A stretch of DNA of 38,634 nucleotides from Phocaeicola sartorii JCM 17136 = DSM 21941 (GCF_000614185.1 NZ_BAKM01000039.1:1-38634), one strand, 5' to 3'; positions 16,908 through 26,639 are shown, numbered from the stretch's first letter. Notes: generated from the sequence alone by a model not told the origin. A program made the numbers and translations.

Positions 16908-17600
16908 TTAAACCCCTCCACATGTTCCATCGCATGGGTAATCCCAGAAAAAGCCACAGCCATCTTCACTTGCTTTACATCCAGTTCTTGATGTTTCACA
17001 GTCCATTGTAAGACACCATCTCATATACTGATCTATTTCACAGTCGCATTCTTCTCCACTTGATTTGACTAAAGCTCTGGATTGTGTAGATATACGAATT
17101 TTTCCGGATTTATCTACTAATGTGTTTCCGGTAGCAACGATACCTGTAATTAGTGGCATATCCCAATTGAGCTGTGCTTTTGCATCTTCCACCCATTTAT
17201 AAAAAAAGATATCTATTTCTTCTTGTTCCTCATCTGTTCTTTCTTTTGTCCGGTCAAATATTTGCGGATTCTCATCAATATAGTTAAGAATGATAGCAAT
17301 GTGAGCCTTTTCTTCATCATTCCATTCCATTTGCAGAACTTCATTTAGTTTGTCTTTCCAGAAGTTTATTTTTTGTTGTTGAGTAAAAGCACGGAATGTT
17401 GCACGTTTTACACTTTCATCCAAATCGTTCCATGTACTACGGCTCATGGCTCTAATTTCGTTGAGATTGTCATGTACCCATTCATCAATTTCTTGGTTAC
17501 AGCTATAGGTTTCTTCATTTTGGCATCCGGAAAGGATGACTGTCATAAACAATAAAGCACAAAAAAATAATTTTTTCTTCATAATTTTCATATTAATCAT
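16908..17600 (-). CDS. Cysteine-rich lipoprotein, bacteriocin fulvocin C-related
   Basis: A 230-aa lipoprotein. The signal MKKKLFFCALLFMTVILSGC ends in a lipobox cysteine; Met1, Met4 and Met7 are possible starts. The middle is acidic and helical (VKRATFRAFTQQQKINFW then EWNDEEKAHIAII). The last ~45 residues hold a dense cysteine pattern: CDCEIDQYMRWC, MDCETSRTGC, EDGC, YPCDGTC. This matches proteins annotated in Bacteroidetes as fulvocin C-related, and the tail may be a disulfide-rich peptide toxin or binding module. It overlaps the DUF1573 gene by ATGA. Bacteriocin activity is not shown by the sequence. Confidence 0.7.
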   Translation of the reverse strand: MINMKIMKKKLFFCALLFMTVILSGCQNEETYSCNQEIDEWVHDNLNEIRAMSRSTWNDLDESVKRATFRAFTQQQKINFWKDKLNEVLQMEWNDEEKAHIAIILNYIDENPQIFDRTKERTDEEQEEIDIFFYKWVEDAKAQLNWDMPLITGIVATGNTLVDKSGKIRISTQSRALVKSSGEECDCEIDQYMRWCLTMDCETSRTGCKASEDGCGFFWDYPCDGTCGGV

Positions 17601-17981
17601 TTAACAACTCCTTTTATTCTTAGCACACACACTTCTTTATCTACATTTGATTCTAGAAAAATACGTTTATCAAAACGCCCTGTTTGATTTTTAGAATCAT
17701 AATAGACTTTTATTTTTCCTCTTTCTCCCATTTTTATGGGATGCTTGGGATATTCTACTCTTACGCATCCACAAGAGACTGATGCTTTGTGGATAACAAA
17801 AGGAGTATTACTTTTTACGTTAAAGGAAAATTCTTCAAATACGACCTTTGAGTTTTTGGTATCAATCTGTCCAAAATCATGTGTCTTTTTTCCCCATTCA
17901 ACATAGGCCTTTTTCTTGTGAAAAAGCATTGTTTAAATTATTTGCAATTAATATGCATGCAAATACGATTCTAAATAACAT
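17597..17981 (-). CDS. DUF1573 periplasmic protein, one apparent frameshift
   Basis: As written, the frame starts at 17929 and lacks an export signal. Removing one base near 17907-17915 joins it to MLFRIVFACILIANNLNNAF SQEK starting at 17979-17981, a normal signal peptide, giving 127 aa, the usual DUF1573 size. The mature part has the Ig-like DUF1573 pattern, with THDFGQI, VIHKASVSCGCVRVEYP and GERGKIKVYYD. The family is found on the cell surface or in the periplasm; its role is unknown. It is the first gene of the cassette operon and is coupled to the fulvocin-related gene. Confidence 0.75.
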
Positions 17982-18368
17982 AATTACAATAATTTTATAT
18001 TAAAAACAGTATTCTAAATTGAGAACTTGCTCTTGTTTGATAGGTGTTGGACATTTAGTTGACAACTTCTATTGTTGTTACAGGATTAGTTCACTCAACA
18101 ATATTCAAAAACTGAATAGGTTTACAGATTTTTTTAACCTAGTGTAGTTGTCATATTGGTTTTGCAAATGTAATGCTAATTATTCTATTATTTCAATGTT
18201 GTAGAACTTATGTGTCTATTTTATTATTTTTTATAATTTTTATTGGAATACACATATTCAAAACCTGATGTGGGCGGAATTATTATGCATATATAGTCTG
18301 TTTAATGCGTTCCCTCACTTGATTAAATGTTTTCTACTCTAAAGGAGTTTTCATATCAGATTGATTTA
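17982..18368. other. Leader/promoter region of the cassette and its nadK-proximal junction
   Basis: No gene is visible in these ~390 bases. They are very AT-rich and contain one good promoter (18165-18196, minus strand) and a short ACAAC/GTTGT hairpin near 18065. The right edge touches the intact nadK stop codon, so this is also the boundary of the inserted segment. Confidence 0.6.
18165..18196 (-). promoter_or_regulatory. Promoter of the DUF1573/fulvocin-related operon
   Basis: On the minus strand a TTG (18194-18196) is followed after 21 bases by TACATTTG (18165-18172), fitting the Bacteroides TTTG/TAnnTTTG promoter. It lies about 185 bases before the repaired DUF1573 start, leaving a long leader. 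Confidence 0.55.
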
Positions 18369-18369
18369 A

Positions 18370-19257
18370 TCATCCTCTGCCATCGGCTCCCCACATCATC
18401 TTATTTCGGAGCGTGTTGAAAAAGATGTGGCAGTTCCGTTTGACTACCTTTATTTTATAATCAGCCTTGCGGATTGTGAGTTGGCTGCCTTCACGGCAAG
18501 TCTCACTTCGTCCGTCGATAGCAATCAGGAAATTGTGGCTGCGGCTTTCTATATCCAGTGTGATTTCCCAGTCGTCGTTGATCACGATGGGGCGTACGTT
18601 CAGACTGTGTGGCGCAACCGGGGTGATGGCGATGGTGTTGCTGTGTGGCACGATCACAGGTCCGCCGATGCTCAGCGAGTAGGCGGTAGAGCCGGTAGGA
18701 GTGGCAATGACCAGTCCGTCCGCCTGGTAAGTGGTGAGATAGGCCCCGTTGATGGCCGTGTGGATGGAAATCATGGAAGAACTGTCACGCTTCAGTACCG
18801 CTATCTCGTTCAGCCCGAAAGGGTAACCTTTCAGTTCCTGTTCCTTGCAGGATACCTGCAATACGCTACGGTCTTCTATCCGGTAGTTTCCGCTGTAGAT
18901 GTCATTGAAGGTGTCCTCCATCTCTTCAGGGGAGACATCGGCCAGAAAACCTAACCGCCCGGTGTTGATGCCCAGTATGGGAATGTTGCGCGAACCCACA
19001 CGGCTGGCGGCTTTCAGGAAAGTACCGTCACCTCCGATGCTCAGCACCATGTCGGCTTCAAAATTGTTCCCGTCGAAAACACCGGCATGACGGATGTTGA
19101 TCTTGAGGTCGTTTGTCAGAAACTGGTAGAACTCACGGCAGATGTGAACTTCGGCGTTATGCTGTGATAGAATGGATAACAGGCGTTCCACATGAGCCGA
19201 TTTCTTGGCCTGATAAGTGTTTCCGAAAAGGGCGAATTTCATTGGGCGTATATTCAT
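18370..19257 (-). CDS. nadK: NAD kinase
   Basis: A complete 295-aa NAD kinase, which phosphorylates NAD to NADP in the cytoplasm. SIGGDGTFLKAASR carries the GGDGT motif (75-79), GINTGRLGFLADV follows, the central NEIAVLKRDSS and DGLVIATPTGSTAYSLSIGGP are intact, and the C-terminus is AIDGRSETCREGS. MKFALFGNTYQ (Met6) is the start of many homologues and may be the true one. The gene is divergent from pdxJ. Its last 263 bases are repeated at 14074-14335. Confidence 0.95.
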   Translation of the reverse strand: MNIRPMKFALFGNTYQAKKSAHVERLLSILSQHNAEVHICREFYQFLTNDLKINIRHAGVFDGNNFEADMVLSIGGDGTFLKAASRVGSRNIPILGINTGRLGFLADVSPEEMEDTFNDIYSGNYRIEDRSVLQVSCKEQELKGYPFGLNEIAVLKRDSSSMISIHTAINGAYLTTYQADGLVIATPTGSTAYSLSIGGPVIVPHSNTIAITPVAPHSLNVRPIVINDDWEITLDIESRSHNFLIAIDGRSETCREGSQLTIRKADYKIKVVKRNCHIFFNTLRNKMMWGADGRG

Positions 19258-19295
19258 TAGTTAATTTTATAAATCTTTTGTTTGTCAAAAAGGAC

Positions 19296-19323
19296 CAGGT
19301 TTTAATAAAACCTGCTAACTTTG
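19296..19323 (+). promoter_or_regulatory. pdxJ promoter box with adjacent palindrome
   Basis: TAACTTTG at 19316-19323 fits the Bacteroides -7 consensus. Immediately upstream, 19296-19314 is a perfect inverted repeat (CAGGTTTT, AAT, AAAACCTG). No clear TTTG lies at the standard -33 distance. The palindrome may be an operator in the nadK-pdxJ divergent region. Confidence 0.5.
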
Positions 19324-19360
19324 CACATCAGAACTGCAAAGATAATAATATATTGCCAAG

Positions 19361-20077
19361 ATGACAAAGTTAAGTGTAAATATAAACAAGGTAGCCACCT
19401 TGCGTAATGCCCGGGGAGGTAACAATCCGGACGTGGTGAAAGTAGCCTTGGACTGTGAGACGTTTGGTGCCGAAGGCATCACTGTACATCCCCGTCCCGA
19501 CGAACGTCATATCCGCCGTAGCGACGTGTACGAACTTCGTCCGTTGCTTACTACAGAGTTTAATATCGAAGGATATCCCGCACCGGAGTTCGTTGACCTG
19601 GTGCTGAAAGTAAAACCTCATCAGGTAACGCTGGTACCCGATGCGCCCGATCAGATTACGTCTAACGCCGGATGGGATACCAAGGCGAACCTTTCTTTTC
19701 TGACCGAACTGATGGATACGTTCGGCCAGGCAGGCATCCGTACCTCTATCTTTGTCGGTACGGACAAGGAGATGATAGAATATGCCGCCAAGGCGGGGGC
19801 CGACCGGGTGGAACTTTATACGGAACCCTACGCTACGCTGTTTCCCCAGAACCCCGAGGCAGCCATCGCTCCCTTTATAGAAGCGGCGAAGGTGACCCGT
19901 AGCTTGGGGATGGGGCTGAATGCAGGCCACGACCTTAGTCTGGCAAACCTGAAATATATGCATACGCATATTCCTTGGCTGGACGAGGTGTCTATCGGTC
20001 ATGCATTGATAAGCGACGCGCTTTATATGGGATTAAAACAAACTATTGAAGAATATAAAAATTGTCTTCGTTCATGA
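19361..20077 (+). CDS. pdxJ: Pyridoxine 5'-phosphate synthase
   Basis: A 238-aa TIM-barrel enzyme that condenses 1-deoxy-D-xylulose 5-phosphate with 3-amino-2-oxopropyl phosphate to make pyridoxine 5'-phosphate (vitamin B6). LSVNINKVATLRNARGG, ITVHPRPDERHI, HQVTLVPDAPDQITSN, GADRVELYTEPYA and GLNAGHDLSLANL are all standard PdxJ blocks. Its stop overlaps the exbB start by ATGA, so the vitamin gene is translationally coupled to the energy-transduction genes. Confidence 0.97.
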   Translation: MTKLSVNINKVATLRNARGGNNPDVVKVALDCETFGAEGITVHPRPDERHIRRSDVYELRPLLTTEFNIEGYPAPEFVDLVLKVKPHQVTLVPDAPDQITSNAGWDTKANLSFLTELMDTFGQAGIRTSIFVGTDKEMIEYAAKAGADRVELYTEPYATLFPQNPEAAIAPFIEAAKVTRSLGMGLNAGHDLSLANLKYMHTHIPWLDEVSIGHALISDALYMGLKQTIEEYKNCLRS

Positions 20078-20789
20078 TGAATATCACTTTACTGGCTGCA
20101 CAGGCAGCCTTGGCGGATACCCTTACCGGGGGTAATCCCGTATTGACACCCGTTTCGGGAGAGGCTCAGATGAACCTTTGGGATATGGCGGTAAAAGGCG
20201 GATGGATCATGCTTGTGCTGGCTCTGCTGTCCGTAGCGTGTTTTTATATCTTTTTTGAACGCCTTGCTATATTCGCAAGGCCGGTAAGGAAGACCCTTTG
20301 TTTATGGAGCGTATCCGGGATTATATCCGTACCGGAGAGGTGAAGTCGGCCATCAATTATTGCCGCATTACCAATACCCCTTCTGCCCGGATGATTGAAA
20401 AGGGAATTTCGCGTATGGGGCGTCCCGTTGCCGATGTGCAGGCTGCCATAGAGAATGCCGGAAACATTGAAGTGGCAAAATTGGAAAATGGTTTCCCCGT
20501 TATCGCTACGGTTTCGGGCGGTGCTCCCATGCTTGGCTTTTTAGGAACGGTGACCGGTATGGTGCGCGCTTTTTGGGAAATGGCCAATGCCGGAAACAAT
20601 ATTGATATTACGCTGCTGTCGGGAGGTATCTACGAGGCGATGATTACTACCGTGGGTGGTCTTATAGTGGGTATTGCAGCCATGTTTGCTTATAACTATC
20701 TGGTGGTGCGTGTGGATAAGGTAGTCGGCCAGATGGAAGCCCGTACCATGGATTTTATGGATTTGCTGAATGAACCGGTTCAAAAATAA
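20074..20789 (+). CDS. exbB: ExbB/TolQ/MotA-family proton channel, one apparent frameshift
   Basis: Restoring one T at the TT of 20264-20265 joins the frame ending FFERLA to CYIRKAGKEDPLFMERIRDYI, giving 238 aa, the normal size. There is an N-terminal hydrophobic stretch, a helix at ~35-57 (GGWIMLVLALLSVACFYIFF), a cytoplasmic loop, and two late helices with PMLGFLGTVTGMVRAF and the GLIVGIAAMFAYNYLV channel segment. It works with ExbD and TonB in the inner membrane, using proton flow to power outer-membrane TonB-dependent transporters. I chose the ATG at 20074, which overlaps the pdxJ stop. Confidence 0.9.
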
Positions 20790-20795
20790 AAGTAT

Positions 20796-21215
20796 ATGGC
20801 GTTAAAAAGAAGACAAAAAATATCACCCAACTTCAGTATGGCGTCTATGACAGACCTCATATTCCTGTTGCTGATATTTTTCATGATTACCTCCACCATG
20901 GTGTCGCCCAATGCCATCAAGGTACTGCTCCCGCAAGGCAGGCAGCAGACTTCGGCGAAACCGCTCACACGGGTAATCATAGACAAGCAGCTGAACTTCT
21001 ATACCGCTTTCGGCAATGAGGATGAAATGCCGATAGACTTGGAAGAACTGCCCGCATTCCTGCAAAGGTGTGCCGAGAAGGAACCCGATATGTATGTGGC
21101 CCTTTATGCGGATGAGGCCGTGCCTTACCGCGAAATAGTAAGGGTGCTGAATATTGCTAATGAAAATCACTTCAAGATGGTGCTGGCTACGCGTCCGCCT
21201 GAGAAGAAACGTTAA
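20796..21215 (+). CDS. exbD: ExbD/TolR-family biopolymer transport protein
   Basis: A 139-aa protein with a short cytoplasmic N-terminus (SPNFSMASMTDLIFLLLIFFMITSTMV) leading into one transmembrane helix. The aspartate in MTDLIF is the proton-carrying residue of the family. The periplasmic part ends with the TolR-like segment VPYREIVRVLNIANENHF. It begins six bases after exbB and partners with it. Confidence 0.93.
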   Translation: MALKRRQKISPNFSMASMTDLIFLLLIFFMITSTMVSPNAIKVLLPQGRQQTSAKPLTRVIIDKQLNFYTAFGNEDEMPIDLEELPAFLQRCAEKEPDMYVALYADEAVPYREIVRVLNIANENHFKMVLATRPPEKKR

Positions 21216-21224
21216 GCTGTAAGC

Positions 21225-22118
21225 ATGAAGAAAAATAAGATAACAGGACTGATTGGTACGGCTGTACTGCATATACTTCTCCTTATCCTGCTGCTGGTGA
21301 TTGTTATCCGTCGTCCGCAGGTTCAAGAAGAAGGGGGTGTCCCTGTTATGTTGGGAAATACGGAGCTTTCTCAAGGGAATGCCGACCCTTATACGCTGAC
21401 GGATGTGGATATAATGAATGAGCCTGAGGCTCCGGCTCCTGATGTGTCCGAACCGGAAACGGTTCCTCCTGTCGAGACAAAAGAGGAAATCATCACCCAG
21501 ACAGAAGAGGAGACAGTGGCGGTTCCCGACAAGAAGCCTGAAAAAGAAACTCCTAAAAAAGAGAAACCTAAGAAGGAAACTCCCAAGAAGGATGTGCCGA
21601 AGAAAGAGACGGTAAAGCCGAAAGAGAAAACCGAAACCGAGAAGCGTGCCGAGGCTGAAAAGGCGGCAGCAGAGAAGAAAGCGGCGGCCGAAAGGGCGGC
21701 GGCGGAAGCGGCGGCGAAGAAGATAGCCGGTGCTTTCGGCAAGGGAACCCAGATGGGAAATAAAGGAACCGGTACCACAGGTTCCGGCTTGGAGGGAAGC
21801 CCGACGGGAAATTCTTCGGAAGGTAAGTCCAGCGGAGTGGGCGGCTACGGAACATTCGACCTTAACGGACGTTCGTTGGGTAGTGGCGGTTTGCCCATGC
21901 CTGTCTATAATGTGCAGGATGAGGGACGGGTGGTGGTGACTATCACCGTGAATCCCGCAGGGCAGGTGATAAGCACCAGTATCAACAAACGTACCAATAC
22001 AGTGAACGCTTCGTTACGGAAGGCAGCGGAAGAGGCTGCCCGTAAGGCACGCTTTAACCAAGTGGACGGAGTGAATAACCAGACAGGTACTATTACATAT
22101 TACTTTAAACTGAAGTAG
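21225..22118 (+). CDS. TonB-like energy transducer
   Basis: A 297-aa protein. The N-terminal anchor spans residues ~8-29. Next come an acidic/proline region (EAPAPDVSEPETVPPVE), lysine-rich repeats of KKET and KKEK type, an alanine/glutamate coiled segment (~140-165) and a glycine-rich linker (~170-220). The C-terminal domain runs from GRVVVTITVNPAGQV to ITYYFKLK and includes ARKARFNQ. This layout carries energy from ExbBD across the periplasm. TolA-like naming is also possible because the middle is Ala/Glu/Lys-rich. A long antisense frame across the low-complexity part is a shadow. Confidence 0.88.
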   Translation: MKKNKITGLIGTAVLHILLLILLLVIVIRRPQVQEEGGVPVMLGNTELSQGNADPYTLTDVDIMNEPEAPAPDVSEPETVPPVETKEEIITQTEEETVAVPDKKPEKETPKKEKPKKETPKKDVPKKETVKPKEKTETEKRAEAEKAAAEKKAAAERAAAEAAAKKIAGAFGKGTQMGNKGTGTTGSGLEGSPTGNSSEGKSSGVGGYGTFDLNGRSLGSGGLPMPVYNVQDEGRVVVTITVNPAGQVISTSINKRTNTVNASLRKAAEEAARKARFNQVDGVNNQTGTITYYFKLK

Positions 22119-22121
22119 CTT

Positions 22122-22673
22122 ATGAAAACAATTTGTGTATTTTTGGCAGAAGGCTTCGAGGAAGTGGAAGCGCTGACCCCGGTAGATGTGTTGAGACGTG
22201 CAGGCTTGCCTGTAAAGACCGTTTCTGTGACAGGTGTGCTGACCGTAAACGGTGCGCATGGTGTTCCGGTAATAGCCGACAGGGTGTTTGAAGAAGTGAA
22301 AGAAGAGGAGGTGGAGATGATTGTATTGCCCGGCGGTCTGCCCGGAGCGACCAATCTGGATGCTCACGAAGGTCTGGGTAAGTTGATCAGGACATTTGCC
22401 GAGGCCGGACGTCCGTTGTCTGCCATCTGTGCCGCTCCGTTGGTATATGGAAAGCGTGGTTTGTTGAAAGGCAGGAAAGCAACTTGCTATCCGGGCTTTG
22501 AAAAATACCTGGAGGGTGCTGACTATACGGCCGCTTTAGTGCAGAAGGACGGCAATTTCATTACCGGCAAAGGGCCCGGTGCTGCTATGGCATTCTCATT
22601 TGCTATTGCGGAAAAATATGTCGGTGCAGAAAAGGTGAAGGAACTGAAGCAGGGGATGATGATTGAAGAATGA
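22122..22673 (+). CDS. DJ-1 family protein (YajL/ThiJ type)
   Basis: A 183-aa protein. It opens ICVFLAEGFEEVEALTPVDVLRRAG, the glutamate-bearing DJ-1 strand, continues with MIVLPGGLPGA, and has the reactive cysteine in LSAICAAPLVYG. GKGPGAAMAFSFAIAEK is the conserved C-terminal block. Members protect against oxidative and carbonyl stress. It starts four bases after tonB and overlaps ispD by four bases. Confidence 0.92.
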   Translation: MKTICVFLAEGFEEVEALTPVDVLRRAGLPVKTVSVTGVLTVNGAHGVPVIADRVFEEVKEEEVEMIVLPGGLPGATNLDAHEGLGKLIRTFAEAGRPLSAICAAPLVYGKRGLLKGRKATCYPGFEKYLEGADYTAALVQKDGNFITGKGPGAAMAFSFAIAEKYVGAEKVKELKQGMMIEE

Positions 22674-23329
22674 ACAGGCATGTCATTATAGTAGCGGGAG
22701 GTAAAGGGCTGCGCATGGGGGGCGATATTCCCAAACAGTTTTTGCCTGTGGGAGGCAGGCCCGTGCTGATGCGTACCATAGAGGCCTTTTACGCTTTTGA
22801 TTCTTCTATACATTGTATATTAGTTCTTCCGGTGAGCCAGCAGGCTTACTGGAAAGAACTTTGTGTGACGTATCATTTCACTTTGCCTCATGATATTGCC
22901 GATGGGGGAGAGACTCGTTTCCATTCCGTCAAGAATGGATTGGCATACGTAACGGGGGAGGGCTTGGTAGGTGTTCATGATGGTGTCCGTCCTTTCGTCT
23001 CCCGGGAAGTGATAGCCGGATGCTATGAGGCGGCGCAGACTAAGAAAGCGGTCGTTCCTGTAATTGATGTGGTGGAGACCGTGCGTCACCTTACGAAGCC
23101 GGGAAGTGAGACTGTTCCGCGCAGCGACTATAAACTGGTCCAGACTCCGCAGGTCTTTGATATACAGTTGCTGAAAGAGGCATACAATCAGGAATATACG
23201 GATACCTTTACCGATGATGCTTCTGTAGTGGAAGCCATGGGCGGAGAAATCTGCCTGGTGCCGGGAAATAGAGAAAATATAAAATTAACCACCCCTTTTG
23301 ATTTGAAAATAGCGGAAGTCTTAATTTGA
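22670..23329 (+). CDS. ispD: 2-C-methyl-D-erythritol 4-phosphate cytidylyltransferase
   Basis: A 219-aa enzyme of the MEP isoprenoid pathway that transfers CMP from CTP to methylerythritol phosphate. IIVAGGKGLRMGGDIPKQFLPVGGRPV is the nucleotide-binding start. GGETRFHSVKNGL, VGVHDGVRPFVS and VQTPQVFD are catalytic blocks, and the end NRENIKLTTPFDLKIAE is typical. It is overlapped by the DJ-1 gene and followed after one base by recG. Confidence 0.96.
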   Translation: MNRHVIIVAGGKGLRMGGDIPKQFLPVGGRPVLMRTIEAFYAFDSSIHCILVLPVSQQAYWKELCVTYHFTLPHDIADGGETRFHSVKNGLAYVTGEGLVGVHDGVRPFVSREVIAGCYEAAQTKKAVVPVIDVVETVRHLTKPGSETVPRSDYKLVQTPQVFDIQLLKEAYNQEYTDTFTDDASVVEAMGGEICLVPGNRENIKLTTPFDLKIAEVLI

Positions 23330-23330
23330 A

Positions 23331-25426
23331 ATGTTCGACATCACTACGCGTGACATAAAATATTTGCAAGGAGTAGGTCCGCAGCGTGCAACCGTCTTGA
23401 ACAAGGAATTGAATCTGTTTTCCTTGCATGACTTGTTGTACTATTTCCCTTATAAATACGTAGACCGCAGCCGCCTTTATTATATTCATGAAATAGACGG
23501 CAACATGCCCTATATCCAGTTGAAAGGTGAAATCCTCAGCTTTGAGACTTTCGGTGAGGGAAGACAGCGCAGGCTTGTCGGTCATTTTTCGGATGGAACG
23601 GGCGTTATTGATTTAGTCTGGTTTCAAGGAATCAAGTATCTGTTAGAGCATTATAAGACCCGGACAGAGTATATCGTTTTTGGCAAACCGACCGTATTCA
23701 ATGGCCGTATCAACGTGGCCCATCCCGACATGGATCCTTCCGGCGAACTTACCTTATCGACGATGGGGCTGCAACCCTATTACAACACGACGGAAAGGAT
23801 GAAGCGCGGTTTCTTGAACTCTCACGGGGTGGAGAAACTGATGAAGAATGCGCTTGCCTTATTACAAGAGCCTCTTGCCGAAACATTACCTCCGCAGTTG
23901 GTGGAGGAGCATCATCTGATGTCTTTGGATGAGGCTATCCGCTATATTCATTTCCCTCAGAACCCCGAACAGCTTCGGAAGGCTCAATATCGTTTGAAAT
24001 TTGAAGAACTGTTTTATGTGCAGCTCAATATCCTGCGTTACAGCAAGGACAGGCAGCGCAAATACCGGGGGCTTCGTTTCGAGCGGGTGGGCGAGATTTT
24101 TAATACGTTTTATTCACAAAATCTTCCTTTTGAGCTGACCGGAGCACAGAAACGGGTGATAAAGGAGATACGGAAGGATATGGGAAGCGGCCGGCAGATG
24201 AACCGCTTGTTGCAGGGAGACGTAGGAAGCGGAAAAACGCTGGTGGCACTGATGTCCATGCTCATTGCACTGGACAACGGCTATCAGGCATGTATGATGG
24301 CTCCCACCGAAATTCTTGCCGCTCAGCATTATGAGACCATTCAGAAATTCCTGTTTGGCATGGATGTGCGTGTGGAACTTCTGATGGGTTCCGTCAAAGG
24401 AAAGAGGCGTGAGAGGATATTGAAGGATTTGTTGACGGGAGATGTCCAGATTCTGATAGGTACCCATGCCGTACTGGAAGATACCGTGGGCTTTTCTTCT
24501 TTGGGAATGGTGATTATAGACGAGCAACATCGTTTCGGGGTGGCTCAGCGTGCCAAGTTATGGAGTAAGAACGTCTGTCCGCCTCATGTGTTGGTCATGA
24601 CGGCTACTCCTATTCCCCGTACCCTGCTATGACGTTATATGGCGATTTGGATGTATCCGTCATTGATGAGTTGCCTCCGGGCCGTAAACCCATTCAGACG
24701 ATCCATCAGTTTGACAACCGCCGCGCCAGTCTTTATGCTTCCATTCGTAAACAGATAGAGGAAGGTCGGCAGATCTACATTGTTTATCCTTTGATAAAGG
24801 AGAGTGAGAAGATGGATATCAAGAATCTGGAAGAGGGGTATGAACTGATTTGTGCCGAATTCCCCGATTGCCGGGTGAGCAAGGTGCATGGTAAGATGAA
24901 GCCGGTGGAGAAAGATGCTGAGATGCAGCGTTTTGTCAGTGGTGAAACTCAGATTATGGTGGCCACTACAGTGATTGAGGTAGGGGTGAATGTCCCTAAC
25001 GCCTCGGTGATGGTCATTGAAAACGCCGAACGTTTCGGGCTTTCACAATTGCATCAGTTGCGTGGGCGTGTAGGCCGCGGAGCCGATCAGTCTTATTGTA
25101 TTTTGGTCACCACGTACAAACTGACCGAAGAAACCCGCAAGCGGTTGGAGATAATGGTGCAGACCAATGATGGTTTCGAGATAGCGGAAGCCGATTTGAA
25201 GTTGCGCGGTCCCGGTGACCTGGAGGGAACCCAGCAGAGTGGGGTTGCTTTTGACCTGAAGATTGCCGATATAGCCCGTGACGGACAATTATTGCAATAT
25301 GTCCGTGAGGTGGCAAGTCGGATTGTAGATGAGGATCCCGCAGGGACTCGTCCGGAAAATGCTATTCTTTGGCAACAGTTGCAGGCGTTGCGTAAAACAA
25401 ATATAAATTGGGCGGCTATCTCTTAA
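23331..25426 (+). CDS. recG: ATP-dependent DNA helicase RecG, one apparent frameshift
   Basis: Restoring one G near 24625 joins TATPIPRTL to AMTLYGDLDVSVIDELPPG and gives 698 aa, the normal RecG length. The wedge domain is N-terminal (YLQGVGPQRATVLNKEL and the YFPYKYVDRS segment). The motor carries Walker A LLQGDVGSGKT, the DEQH box VIIDEQHRFG, motif III TATPIPRT and motif VI HQLRGRVGRG. RecG regresses stalled replication forks. Because a broken recG would be costly and everything else is intact, the break is probably a sequence error. Confidence 0.93.
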
Positions 25427-25507
25427 AATATCACCATTACGGAGTTTTGAAGAAGGTGGTTTATATTGTATGATAAAACGTTCAAATTGTTACTTAAATG
25501 CTAATTT

Positions 25508-26624
25508 GTGATGAAAACATTTATCTATATATTTAGATGTATAATAATAGTCGTATTGGTAGTCGTGATGAATTCTTGTTCAAAACGGGTGGTTGACGAT
25601 TCTATTTCTGTTCTTCTTGAGGAACAGGCTCTTTCTAATGCAGTTCCACTAGAGGCGCATGATGTATGGTATCCGTTTGATAGTATCTATTCAAATCGAT
25701 TTTATGTTTATGCGGATACTATTCTAGTTGTTGAAAATAAAAAAGCAGCTGGGAATTTCTTGGATTTTTATAACATTCGAAATCGGAACCTTATTGCAAG
25801 AAAATTACCTTTTGGAGAAGGACCTGGAGAATTGTTATTTTGCGCAAATGATCTATGAAGGTAATGTAATGCGTGTTACTGATTATATTAATAGACGGCT
25901 ATATAATGTGGAAATTGATAAAGTTTTGAGCAACTCCAATTATAATCCAGAATTGGCTTCGTTTTCAAAAAGTATCATAGTCACAAGTGCTCCGGTATCT
26001 TACGGAGATTCCATTTTGTGTATCAATCCATTCCATTATGTTCACCAACAGGCAGGAATAGATCAACAACCACCTAGAATTATTGCGATGACCGATAAGA
26101 ATCCTAATCCTTCTATACCTATGGATTTCGATTATATGACAGTTAATGTAGGGCAAGGGCTTTTAGGTGCAAATGCCTGTTTAGGAAAAATATTTTTTGC
26201 ATCCTTTGATATTTCTTCGATAGAATTTTATAATTCTGATTTAAAACTCGTCAAAAATGTGCTTGGGCCTGTCATGCTTCCTGAAACAAAATTAAGCATA
26301 AGTATTGATAATAACGGTAAACATGATGTGTGTTATAAAGGAATGGATCAGCCTGAAGCCTACACTGGATTTACTATCTTTAATGACAAACTATATTTTA
26401 TTTATACTGGAAGAAGTATAATATGGGATAATGTCAAGGATTATTATTCTTATATTTTATGTTTTGACTGGAATGGTAACTTTCTGAAAAGTTATAGTGC
26501 TCCCGTAAGGATTAATACATTAAGTGTGTCAGTTTCTGAACCTAATGTTTTTTATGCTACAATAAAAGATGAAGAAAATAATCCGAAATTGATTAAATTG
26601 ACTCCTACAAATACGGGAGAATAA
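25508..26624 (+). CDS. 6-bladed beta-propeller lipoprotein, one apparent frameshift
   Basis: The first frame (MMKTFIYIFR to GEGPGELLF) and the second (AQMIYEGNVMRVTDYINRRL to the end) join if one T is removed from the TTTT at 25838-25841, giving 371 aa. The signal ends VVVMNSC, a plausible lipobox. LPFGEGPGEL is the hallmark of the Bacteroides 6-bladed beta-propeller family, and repeated blades follow (GNFLDFYNIRN, LYFIYTGR, LCFDWNGNFLKSY). Such proteins often accompany small secreted peptides and TlpA-like proteins. The function is unknown. The gene is AT-rich compared with recG and ndk. Confidence 0.75.
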
Positions 26625-26639
26625 TTACATTTTACATTT

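Noticed and set aside
21389..21778. Serine/alanine-rich antisense frame inside the tonB-like gene
   Set aside because: Shadow of the low-complexity Lys/Glu/Ala region on the other strand.
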